This document shows, one piece after another, positions 1 through 4,807 of a DNA stretch of 5,421 bases. Origin of the DNA: Candidatus Omnitrophota bacterium (GTDB lineage: Bacteria > Omnitrophota > Gorgyraeia > Gygaellales > Profunditerraquicolaceae); assembly GCA_016867175.1 (NCBI GenBank), contig VGKF01000069.1, positions 1-5,421 on the forward strand. The letters are read 5' to 3'. The notes under the pieces were generated by a model, which saw nothing but the letters and a program-made list of their open reading frames with translations, was not told where the DNA came from and did no database searches. Position numbers and translations under genes: made by a program. The stretch's first letter is position 1, and the number at the start of each line of letters is the position of its first letter.

Positions 1-1
1 T

Positions 2-742
2 AAAAAGTCAGGGTTATCGGCGATAGCGATAGTAGACCACGATACCGTCTTAGGGATTCCTCCTTCTTTGGAAGAAGCTAGTGCCGCTGGAATTGAAGTT
101 ATCCCGGGGATCGAGCTTACTGCTGAACATGAGGGTCTGGAGGTGCATATCCTAGGATACCTGGTTGATTACCAAAGCCAAGTATTCCTGGAAAGGTTAG
201 AGTCTTTAAGAAAGAACCGCATTGAGCGTATCTATAAAATAACTGATAAGCTAAAAATCGCAGGCGTTAATTTAAATCCTCAGGCGGTCTTCGATATCTC
301 TGGTTCTGGTACGGTAGGAAGGCTGCATGTTGCCAGGGCAATGTTAAAAGAAGGCCTGGTTGGTTCTGTGTATGAGGCATTTAGAAAATATATAGGAGAT
401 AAGTCTCCTGCCTATGTGTTGGGTTTTAGGCTTTCGCCTCTTGAAGCGATTAGGCTTATACGAGAAGCGGGCGGGGTGGCTGTATTAGCCCACCCTTATA
501 TATTAAATAATGACGGCTTGATCCCGCTTTTTGCAAGCTACGGATTGAAGGGCCTTGAGGTTTATTATCCGGAGCATACACAGGGCATGATTAATGCTTA
601 TTTAGAATTAGCCGCCAAGTATGGTTTATTAGTCACCGGCGGTTCTGATTGCCATGGGAGCGCAAAGCCAGAAATCAGGATAGGTTCGGTAAAGATCCCT
701 TATGAATTAGTGGAAAGGCTTAAAGAAGCAGGCAGAGAATAG
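2..742 (+). CDS. PHP-domain metal-dependent phosphoesterase, 5'-truncated by the window edge
   Basis: The open frame enters from the left edge (246 visible codons, stop TAG at 740-742). The TTG at 68 is not the real start, because family-like sequence continues upstream of it. PHP-family metal ligands are visible: the DHD motif (visible residues 12-14), a glutamate in PGIEL (38), a histidine in HILGY (49), a histidine in GRLHVAR (109), the histidine of LAHPY (164), and D216/H218 in GGSDCHG. The first PHP motif (HxH near the N-terminus) must lie in the roughly 30 residues outside the window. The arrangement resembles the YciV/TrpH (RNase AM, 3',5'-nucleoside bisphosphate phosphatase) group, a cytosolic hydrolase of phosphoester bonds. 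The exact substrate cannot be read from sequence. Only 12 bp separate it from ribD, so the two are probably cotranscribed. The PHP assignment is firm; the YciV-like subgroup is likely. Confidence 0.9.
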   Translation, partial: KKSGLSAIAIVDHDTVLGIPPSLEEASAAGIEVIPGIELTAEHEGLEVHILGYLVDYQSQVFLERLESLRKNRIERIYKITDKLKIAGVNLNPQAVFDISGSGTVGRLHVARAMLKEGLVGSVYEAFRKYIGDKSPAYVLGFRLSPLEAIRLIREAGGVAVLAHPYILNNDGLIPLFASYGLKGLEVYYPEHTQGMINAYLELAAKYGLLVTGGSDCHGSAKPEIRIGSVKIPYELVERLKEAGRE

Positions 743-754
743 GCGAGGTTTAAG

Positions 755-1663
755 ATGGACCCCAAACAAAAAAGAATAGATAAGCACTTCTATTTTATGA
801 ACCTGGCTATGCGCCTGGCCTTAAAGGCCAGAGGCACAACCTCTCCTAATCCCATGGTAGGAGCCTTAGTGGTCAAGAAGGGTAGGATCGTAGGGAGCGG
901 TTACCATCAGAAGGCAGGGATGAGCCATGCAGAGATTATTGCCTTAGATGAAGCTGGAGCTATGGCTAAGGGGTCTACTTTATATGTCACGCTTGAACCT
1001 TGTACGCATTTTGGTAAGACCCCTCCTTGCGTAGACAGGATTATTAGAAGCGGGATTAAAGAGGTGGTAGTCGGGATGATCGATCCTAACCCAATTAATA
1101 ACGGCAAAGGGGTTAAGATCCTGCGTCAGAATAAGATAAAGGTCCAGGTGGGCTTCTTAGAAGATAAATTAAAGGTAATGAATGAGGCATTCTTAAAATA
1201 TATTACCAAAAGGATGCCTTTTATTACTGTTAAGGTAGCGCAGTCTCTGGATGGCAAGATAGCTACGCGTAGCGGAGATTCAAAATGGATTACCTCTGAT
1301 AAGTCGCGCGCCTGGGCGCATCGTATCCGTCAAGACTATGATGCGGTTATGGTAGGAGTGAATACCGTATTGAGGGATAACCCCAGGCTAAATACCTGGT
1401 TTTCAAAGAGGCAGCCTGCAAAGATTATCGTAGATAGCAGATTAAGCGTACCTCAGGATGCGAATATATTCTCTCAGGGCAGTTCTGTTATAATCATTAC
1501 TTTGCCTACGCCTCCTGGCCAGGAGACAGAGAACAGAAAGATGCTTTCTGGCCGCGCAACGATCCTTGAGGTCAAAGAAAGGTCAGGCCAGATTAATCTT
1601 AAGGACGCCTTGAAAAAACTGGCGCAGCTTAAGGTAACTAATATACTGGTCGAAGGCGGATAA
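755..1663 (+). CDS. ribD: Bifunctional riboflavin biosynthesis protein RibD (deaminase/reductase), truncated at its C-terminus by a frame break
   Basis: RibD deaminates 2,5-diamino-6-ribosylamino-pyrimidinone 5'-phosphate and then reduces the ribosyl side chain, the second and third steps of the GTP branch of riboflavin synthesis. Residues 12-145 form the cytidine-deaminase-like zinc domain: HAE (58-60) and PC-x8-C, with C83 and C92 as zinc ligands, plus SPNPMVGA. Residues 153 onward are the reductase domain (VAQSLDGKIAT, GDSKWITS, VGVNTVLRDNPRL), ending at ILVEGG. The start at 755 has a GAGG ribosome-binding site at 745-748, six bases upstream, and fits the usual RibD N-terminus. The frame stops at 1663 after 302 residues, whereas the family is usually about 360. 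The lost end continues in the +1 frame (1659-1823). The deaminase half should be intact; the reductase half probably lacks its last strands. Identity is very sure; whether the break is real is not. Confidence 0.93.
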   Translation: MDPKQKRIDKHFYFMNLAMRLALKARGTTSPNPMVGALVVKKGRIVGSGYHQKAGMSHAEIIALDEAGAMAKGSTLYVTLEPCTHFGKTPPCVDRIIRSGIKEVVVGMIDPNPINNGKGVKILRQNKIKVQVGFLEDKLKVMNEAFLKYITKRMPFITVKVAQSLDGKIATRSGDSKWITSDKSRAWAHRIRQDYDAVMVGVNTVLRDNPRLNTWFSKRQPAKIIVDSRLSVPQDANIFSQGSSVIIITLPTPPGQETENRKMLSGRATILEVKERSGQINLKDALKKLAQLKVTNILVEGG

Positions 1664-1823
1664 AATAATGTTTTTTTTAAGCCCTAAGATTATCGGAGGT
1701 AAGGGGGCAACCAGCTCTGTTATGGGCGAGGGGATTACGCGCATATCAAAGGCAATTAAGATTAAAGATATGCAGCTGAGGCGTTTTGGAGAAGATATTT
1801 TATTAGAGGGATATGTGAAATAA
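1659..1823 (+). pseudogene. ribD: Out-of-frame C-terminal remnant of RibD reductase domain
   Basis: Reading from GAT at 1659 in the +1 frame relative to ribD gives 54 residues ending at TAA 1821-1823. They begin DKIMFFLSPKIIGGKGA and end FGEDILLEGYVK, which matches the conserved end of the RibD reductase domain (the APKLLGG-like motif and the final G/D-D-x-x-x-E-G strand). The remnant has no ribosome-binding site; its ATG at 1668 lies inside the motif and is unlikely to be a start. In intact RibD about 13 residues normally separate the EGG motif from the residue equivalent to this D. Here they are adjacent, so roughly 40 nt seem to be missing together with the frame. The stop lies 1 bp before the ribE ATG, the spacing expected for an originally continuous ribD-ribE operon. 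Confidence 0.85.
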
Positions 1824-1824
1824 G

Positions 1825-2412
1825 ATGTTTTCCGGCATAGTTGAAGAATTGGGGCAGGTAAAGAATATTTCAAGGCGCAGCGGTAATATCACTGTTATTG
1901 AAATAGGCGCGGATAAGGTTTTAGAAGATACCCTAGTTGGTGATAGCATAGCGGTAAACGGAGCTTGTCTTACGGTTACCGCAAATAAGGTAGGTATTTT
2001 AAGTTTCGAGGCTATGCCGGAAACGCTTAAGGTTACAAATCTGGGGAGATTAAAGGTTCTAGAGAAAGTCAACCTTGAGCGCAGCCTTAAAGTTGGTGAT
2101 AGGATATCCGGGCATTTTGTGAACGGGCATATCGATTGTTTAGGTGTTATACGAAATAAAAAATATATGGCAGGTAATCTGGGCCTTGAAATAGCCGTGC
2201 CTTTAAAATTTTTGCCTTACGCGATAAGCAAAGGTTCTGTTGCTTTAGACGGCATAAGCCTGACCATTGCAGAGAAAAGCCCAGCCACCTTCAGTGTTTA
2301 TATTATTCCCCATACTTTAAGAAATACTACCTTAAGCTTTAAGGGCCCCTCAGATAAGTTGAACGTTGAGTTCGATATCCTGGCCAAACAGGCAGCTTCC
2401 CCTAAAATATAA
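1825..2412 (+). CDS. ribE: Riboflavin synthase, alpha chain
   Basis: Riboflavin synthase dismutates two molecules of 6,7-dimethyl-8-ribityllumazine to riboflavin plus the pyrimidine that re-enters the pathway. It works as a cytosolic trimer. The 195-residue protein shows the two duplicated lumazine-binding barrels. The first opens with MFSGIVEELGQV and contains GDSIAVNGACLTVT (residues 39-52). The second begins near GHFVNGHIDCLGVI and contains GSVALDGISLTIA and the C-terminal NVEFDILAKQ. The family is usually 195-220 residues, so it appears complete, with a short C-terminal helix. The ATG at 1825 lies one base after the end of the old ribD frame, implying translational coupling; a GAGGGA at 1805-1810 is too far upstream to be a strong ribosome-binding site. 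Neither ribBA nor ribH follows; an inverted repeat begins at the stop codon instead. Confidence 0.96.
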   Translation: MFSGIVEELGQVKNISRRSGNITVIEIGADKVLEDTLVGDSIAVNGACLTVTANKVGILSFEAMPETLKVTNLGRLKVLEKVNLERSLKVGDRISGHFVNGHIDCLGVIRNKKYMAGNLGLEIAVPLKFLPYAISKGSVALDGISLTIAEKSPATFSVYIIPHTLRNTTLSFKGPSDKLNVEFDILAKQAASPKI

Positions 2413-2413
2413 G

Positions 2414-2456
2414 TTACCCCTTAAAGATTACCTCTAAAATATTCTTTAAGGGGTAA
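2414..2456. repeat. Perfect 14-bp inverted repeat with 15-nt loop, just after ribE
   Basis: TTACCCCTTAAAGA (2414-2427) and TCTTTAAGGGGTAA (2443-2456) are exact reverse complements around a 15-nt A/T-rich loop. With one mismatch the pairing extends outward to AAG/GTT, touching the last base of the ribE stop codon. No T-run follows the right arm (GTTCGG comes next), so it is not a standard intrinsic terminator, although it could still end or stabilise the 3' end of the rib transcript. Its right arm shares TAA with the base helix of the next element (2454-2509). Confidence 0.85.
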
Positions 2457-2509
2457 GTTCGGTCACAGGCTTATGTTCGCTGGCGCTCCATAAGCCTGGA
2501 CCTCACTTA
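2454..2509. repeat. Dispersed structured element, copy A
   Basis: The stem can be drawn directly. TAAGT (2454-2458) pairs with ACTTA (2505-2509); a symmetric TC/TC internal loop follows (2459-2460 and 2503-2504); then GG/CC, TC/GA with a single bulged A at 2465, and a perfect 10-bp helix CAGGCTTATG (2466-2475) with CATAAGCCTG (2489-2498). The 13-nt loop starts TTCG and ends CGCTC. Copy B at 4738-4807 keeps the base helix, the TC/TC loop, GG/CC and the loop edges, but has a different upper stem that is also paired. The TATG after the left arm and the final ACTTATG are shared too. Whether it acts as DNA or RNA cannot be told from sequence. Confidence 0.75.
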
Positions 2510-2533
2510 TGTTAACTTCAGCGGTATAAATTA

Positions 2534-2562
2534 TTGCGAATCTTTTTGATTTCTGATATACT
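2534..2562 (+). promoter_or_regulatory. Probable sigma-70-type promoter for the tRNA-Pro transcript
   Basis: TTGCGA (2534-2539, four of six to the -35 consensus) lies exactly 17 bp upstream of TATACT (2557-2562, five of six to the -10 consensus). The -10 is preceded by TGA, giving an extended -10. Transcription would begin around 2569, about 118 nt before the mature tRNA 5' end. The leader would include the two inverted repeats at 2608-2651 and 2650-2689. It is the only convincing promoter seen in this spacer and could also serve the radical SAM gene by read-through. Confidence 0.55.
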
Positions 2563-2607
2563 AAATTAAATAAGGTAAGGTATTCAATGTTCGTATGTCA
2601 AATAGCA

Positions 2608-2651
2608 GGTACCAAATATTCTTATTTGAACTAGCTAGAATATTTGGTACC
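2608..2651. repeat. Perfect 14-bp inverted repeat with 16-nt loop upstream of the tRNA
   Basis: GGTACCAAATATTC (2608-2621) and GAATATTTGGTACC (2638-2651) are exact reverse complements with a 16-nt loop. The arm length and loop size nearly match those of the repeats at 2414-2456 and 4694-4738, although the arm sequences are unrelated. The last two bases of the right arm are also the first two of the next inverted repeat (2650-2689), so both cannot be fully formed together. Confidence 0.85.
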
Positions 2652-2689
2652 GCCTTTTGTTCAGAGCTATAAACTATAACAAAAGGCGG
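2650..2689. repeat. 11-bp inverted repeat overlapping the tRNA 5' end
   Basis: CCGCCTTTTGT (2650-2660) is the exact reverse complement of ACAAAAGGCGG (2679-2689), with an 18-nt loop. The last three bases of the right arm (CGG, 2687-2689) are the first three of the tRNA acceptor stem. In a precursor transcript this helix would compete with the acceptor stem or hold the 5' leader next to the RNase P cleavage site. Confidence 0.8.
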
Positions 2690-2761
2690 GGCGTGGCTCA
2701 GCTTGGCTAGAGCGCAGCGTTCGGGACGCTGAGGTCACAGGTTCAAATCCTGTCGCCCCGA
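2687..2761 (+). tRNA. tRNA-Pro (anticodon CGG)
   Basis: A full cloverleaf folds by eye. The acceptor stem is CGGGGCG (2687-2693) with CGCCCCG (2754-2760), and A2761 is the discriminator. The D stem is GCTC (2696-2699) with GAGC (2710-2713). The anticodon stem is CAGCG with CGCTG around the loop TTCGGGA (2720-2726), giving anticodon CGG at 2722-2724, which reads CCG proline codons. The variable loop is AGGTC. The T stem is ACAGG with CCTGT around TTCAAAT. All stems are fully paired. The C1-G72 acceptor pair and the 5' CGGGG are typical of bacterial proline tRNAs. CCA is not encoded (CTT follows A2761), so it must be added after transcription. Inverted repeats overlap both ends of the mature tRNA. 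Confidence 0.96.
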
Positions 2762-2791
2762 CTTGTTTGCAATCGGAGAGCAACAAGTCGG
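2758..2791 (+). repeat. 12-bp inverted repeat overlapping the tRNA 3' end
   Basis: CCGACTTGT plus TGC (2758-2770, one bulged T at 2767) pairs with GCAACAAGTCGG (2780-2791) around a 9-nt loop. The left arm includes the last three acceptor-stem bases and the discriminator of tRNA-Pro. There is no T-run after it, so it is a weak candidate terminator. Its right arm shares GG with the hairpin at 2790-2816 and contains most of AAGTCGGTA (2785-2793), which is exactly complementary to TACCGACTT at 2888-2896, giving a second, long-range pairing option. Confidence 0.75.
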
Positions 2792-2816
2792 TATCTCTGC
2801 CTTCGGCAGAGATACC
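2790..2816. repeat. Tandem hairpin 1: perfect 12-bp stem, TTC loop
   Basis: GGTATCTCTGCC (2790-2801) pairs perfectly with GGCAGAGATACC (2805-2816) around the 3-nt loop TTC. It is a sister of the hairpin at 2844-2870: the outer GGTATC and inner TGCC are the same, the two middle positions differ on both arms so that pairing is kept, and the loop is the reverse complement of the other. No T-run follows on the + strand. Confidence 0.85.
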
Positions 2817-2843
2817 TCCGTTATAAAAAAGAATAAGAAAATC

Positions 2844-2870
2844 GGTATCCTTGCCGAAGGCAAGGATACC
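2844..2870. repeat. Tandem hairpin 2: perfect 12-bp stem, GAA loop
   Basis: GGTATCCTTGCC (2844-2855) pairs perfectly with GGCAAGGATACC (2859-2870) around the loop GAA. Read on the minus strand, the hairpin is followed by a T-rich tract (the complement of the A-rich run at 2824-2841), so it has the shape of an intrinsic terminator for minus-strand transcription. No minus-strand gene is seen here that would need one. Confidence 0.85.
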
Positions 2871-2889
2871 TTCGCTGAAAGCAAAGGTA
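2867..2889. repeat. Third small hairpin overlapping tandem hairpin 2
   Basis: TACCTT (2867-2872) pairs with AAGGTA (2884-2889), followed by a C/A mismatch and GCT/AGC closing a GAA loop (2877-2879). It uses the last four bases of the hairpin 2 right arm, so the two are mutually exclusive. It is weaker than the others and may partly reflect shared GGTA/TACC words. Confidence 0.5.
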
Positions 2890-2919
2890 CCGACTTAAGT
2901 AAGACTACCCCTACTCAAC

Positions 2920-4359
2920 ATGCCCGGCAACAAAGATCTACTCCTAATAAAAACTCAATATGTCCGCATTAAATATGCCCCCTTGGGTTTAATGTATGTT
3001 GCGGCAGCTGCCGAACGTAAGGGCGCCAAGGTTGTGATTTTAGACCTATCGCTGGAAGATAATTATAAGAGAGTGTTAAAGGCGTCTTTGTTAGAATCGC
3101 ATCCGCGCCTAGTAGGGATAGGAGGTATGTATGAAGAATTTGATGAGATAAAGAGGGTTGCTGCATTTGTTAAGGAAATATTGCCGGATGCACTGGTTGT
3201 TGTCGGAGGTCCGATTGGTCCTTCTTTAACTTCGGGGTGCCTTAAAGACAAGAATATTGATATAGTCGCTTTGGGTGAGGGGGAATCTTTAGTACAAGAT
3301 TTATTATGCTATCTTCAAGGTAAGATCGCCCTCTCTGAGATTAAGGGCATAGCGTTTAGAGATAATGCAGAGGTTTCCTTTACCGCAAAGCGGCCTATCG
3401 AAGATATTAACGCCATGCCTATACCCGCCTGGCATCTGATAGACCCTTCGCGTTATTTTCAGCCGCATGATAACTGGTTTGGCATAGATAATCTTAAGGC
3501 CTTGAATATAGCGCCTTCAAGAGGTTGCCCTTATAGTTGTGTTTTCTGTGATAAAGGTACCTTTGGCCATAAATGGCGCGGCAGGGACCCTAAAAATATT
3601 ATTGATGAAATGGTTTTGTTACGGGATAACTACGGTGCCCAAGCCATACTCTTTGCAGACGATATTTTTGACGTTAATAAGGAATGGGCAATCAGTTTTA
3701 TAGAGGAGATAAAATTGCGCGGGGTAAATATGTATTGGGGTTGTGCCTCCCGCGTAAATCTTGCCGACTACGAACTATATAAAAAGATGTACGATGCGGG
3801 ATGCCGCTACTTATTTTTTGGCATTGAATTTGGTTCGGAAGAGATGCTTAAGGTATCTAATAAGCGCACAACCATAGGGCAGGTCTACCAGGCTATAGAT
3901 GCTGCAAGAAAGGCAGGCCTTAGGACTATTGGAGCGTATATACTGGGGATGCTAGATGAGACAGAGGAGCAGATCAATCAAACCGTTGAAATGGCATTGC
4001 GCTCGAGGCTTGATGTTTCAAGCGCGAGCATTGTAACTCCTATAGCCGGCACTCCCTTATTCGATATGGCACTTCGGGCAGGGAAGATCAGCAAGGACCA
4101 GCCTTGGTGGAGGGCTGGACGGCTTGATGCGTATATTAATTTAACCAAGGATGTCTCAAGTAGAAGGCTTACTTATCTTGCATCTAAGATGTATTGGGTA
4201 CTTTTTTGGTCGCGGCCTTCGCGTAAGATCCCGGGGTTTATGTGTAAGATTATGAAGATGTCGTTTTTTATTTTTTCTCCCCTCTCCGGGCAGAGGTTTA
4301 TTAATTTAATCACTTGGTTTACCAGGCTCAGGCAAAAGTTACGCCTAGGCTTGCCGTAA
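2920..4359 (+). CDS. Cobalamin-binding-domain radical SAM protein (BchE/B12-type superfamily)
   Basis: This 479-residue cytosolic protein has the layout of class B radical SAM enzymes. Residues 5-160 form a Rossmann-like B12-binding domain (DLLLI, APLGLMYVAAAAERKGAKVVILD, LVGIGG, VVVGGPIGPS, IDIVALGEGE). A radical SAM core of about 190 residues follows, with the 4Fe-4S motif CPYSCVFC (C203, C207, C210) preceded by APSRG, then ILFADDIF, YWGCASRV, YLFFGIEFGSEE and GAYILGMLDET. The C-terminal 80 residues are basic and aromatic without a recognised motif. The DxHxxG cobalamin ligand motif is not visible, as in many members of this group. The substrate cannot be named; relatives act as methylases, cyclases or sulfur inserters. 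The ATG at 2920 is the first start after an in-frame stop (2896-2898) and fits the family N-terminus, but no ribosome-binding site precedes it. It is probably cotranscribed with the acylphosphatase gene 9 bp downstream. Confidence 0.9.
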   Translation: MPGNKDLLLIKTQYVRIKYAPLGLMYVAAAAERKGAKVVILDLSLEDNYKRVLKASLLESHPRLVGIGGMYEEFDEIKRVAAFVKEILPDALVVVGGPIGPSLTSGCLKDKNIDIVALGEGESLVQDLLCYLQGKIALSEIKGIAFRDNAEVSFTAKRPIEDINAMPIPAWHLIDPSRYFQPHDNWFGIDNLKALNIAPSRGCPYSCVFCDKGTFGHKWRGRDPKNIIDEMVLLRDNYGAQAILFADDIFDVNKEWAISFIEEIKLRGVNMYWGCASRVNLADYELYKKMYDAGCRYLFFGIEFGSEEMLKVSNKRTTIGQVYQAIDAARKAGLRTIGAYILGMLDETEEQINQTVEMALRSRLDVSSASIVTPIAGTPLFDMALRAGKISKDQPWWRAGRLDAYINLTKDVSSRRLTYLASKMYWVLFWSRPSRKIPGFMCKIMKMSFFIFSPLSGQRFINLITWFTRLRQKLRLGLP

Positions 4360-4368
4360 CCACAAGGT

Positions 4369-4641
4369 ATGCAAAAGCAGCTTCACGCCTACTATAGCGG
4401 AAGGGTTCAGGGGATAGGGTTTCGTTTTACGGCCGAGAGCATAGCCAGGGAATTAGGGATTACGGGCTGGGTAAGAAATCTTTCCGACGGCCGGGTTGAG
4501 ATTGTAGCCGAGGCAGGAGAAGGGGCCTTAAAAGAGTTTCTAGAGAGGATTAGCCAGCACTTTTCCCGCTATATAATGGATGCAGATATAGAGTGGTTAG
4601 AGGCTACTGGTGAATTTAAAGAATTTGGGTTGAGATTCTAA
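4369..4641 (+). CDS. acyP: Acylphosphatase
   Basis: Acylphosphatase is a small cytosolic enzyme that hydrolyses carboxyl-phosphate bonds in acylphosphates such as carbamoyl phosphate and 1,3-bisphosphoglycerate. The 90-residue protein is full family length. It carries both signature motifs: the phosphate-binding loop GRVQGIGFR (residues 11-19, catalytic R19) and GWVRNLSDGRVEIVAE (from residue 33), with the catalytic asparagine at N37. The ATG at 4369 is preceded by AAGG (4364-4367) at a spacing of one base, too close for an efficient ribosome-binding site. With only 9 bp after the radical SAM stop, translation may depend on coupling. A strong hairpin follows the stop at 4649-4680. There is no obvious functional tie to the radical SAM protein. 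Confidence 0.96.
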   Translation: MQKQLHAYYSGRVQGIGFRFTAESIARELGITGWVRNLSDGRVEIVAEAGEGALKEFLERISQHFSRYIMDADIEWLEATGEFKEFGLRF

Positions 4642-4648
4642 TGAGCCC

Positions 4649-4680
4649 ACAATACTTTGCCGAGAGCGGCAAAGTATTGT
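4649..4680 (+). terminator. Terminator-like hairpin after the acylphosphatase gene
   Basis: ACAATACTTTGCCG (4649-4662) and CGGCAAAGTATTGT (4667-4680) form a perfect 14-bp stem with a 4-nt AGAG loop, starting 8 nt after the acyP stop. Together with the final T of the stem only three Ts run into AGG, so the U-tract is weak. Position and stability suggest the end of the radical SAM-acyP transcript. The short loop sets it apart from the 15-16-nt-loop repeats in this window. Confidence 0.6.
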
Positions 4681-4693
4681 TTAGGCGAATTAG

Positions 4694-4738
4694 ATCCTTG
4701 ACATTTTCAATCGATTATTAGCAGAAAATGTCAAGGAT
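4694..4738. repeat. Perfect 15-bp inverted repeat with 15-nt loop
   Basis: ATCCTTGACATTTTC (4694-4708) and GAAAATGTCAAGGAT (4724-4738) are exact reverse complements with a 15-nt loop, directly before structured element copy B, with which it shares T4738. The repeat at 2414-2456 stands in the same position relative to copy A and has the same loop length, but unrelated arm sequence. There is no T-run after the right arm. Confidence 0.85.
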
Positions 4739-4807
4739 AAGTTCGGACATATAAGTTATCTCGGGTAGCTATCTGATAGCCGCCTCCATAACTTATGTCC
4801 TCACTTA
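4738..4807. repeat. Dispersed structured element, copy B, ending at the metallophosphoesterase start codon
   Basis: TAAGT (4738-4742) pairs with ACTTA (4803-4807); a TC/TC internal loop follows (4743-4744, 4801-4802); then GGACAT with ATGTCC, a two-base bulge (4751-4752), and AAGTTAT (4753-4759) with ATAACTT (4788-4794). The 28-nt loop begins CTCG and ends CGCCTCC, and has its own small stem, CTAT/ATAG. The base helix, internal loop, GG/CC and loop edges match copy A (2454-2509), while the upper stem differs yet stays paired. The last A is the first base of the downstream ATG. Confidence 0.75.

Noticed and set aside
1655..1680. Programmed +1 frameshift joining the two ribD parts
   Set aside because: A frameshift alone would not restore the roughly 13 residues missing at the junction, and the T8 run lies after the stop, within the frame that is already correct. 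A deletion explains both facts better.
2414..2456. Intrinsic terminator for ribE
   Set aside because: The stem is strong, but the loop is long and no T-run follows, so it is listed as an inverted repeat only.
2454..2520. Integron attC site
   Set aside because: No paired RYYYAAC/GTTRRRY core sites or extrahelical-base pattern, no cassette genes and no integrase in view.
2509..2528. Remnant of a gene start after copy A, comparable to the metallophosphoesterase start
   Set aside because: The ATG opens only six codons. The shared CGGTATA word lies at a different distance from the ATG in the two copies and is short enough to be chance.
2413..2919. CRISPR array
   Set aside because: The repeats are palindromes of different sequence, not identical direct repeats separated by regular spacers, and no cas gene is present.
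2763..2972. 69-codon open frame on the + strand across the tRNA 3' flank
   Set aside because: It is made of hairpin sequence, overlaps the tRNA edge and the radical SAM gene in another frame, and has no family features or ribosome-binding site.
4698..4703. Perfect TTGACA -35 hexamer upstream of the metallophosphoesterase
   Set aside because: It sits inside the left arm of the perfect inverted repeat 4694-4738, and no plausible -10 lies 16-18 bp downstream (GCAGAA at 17 bp).
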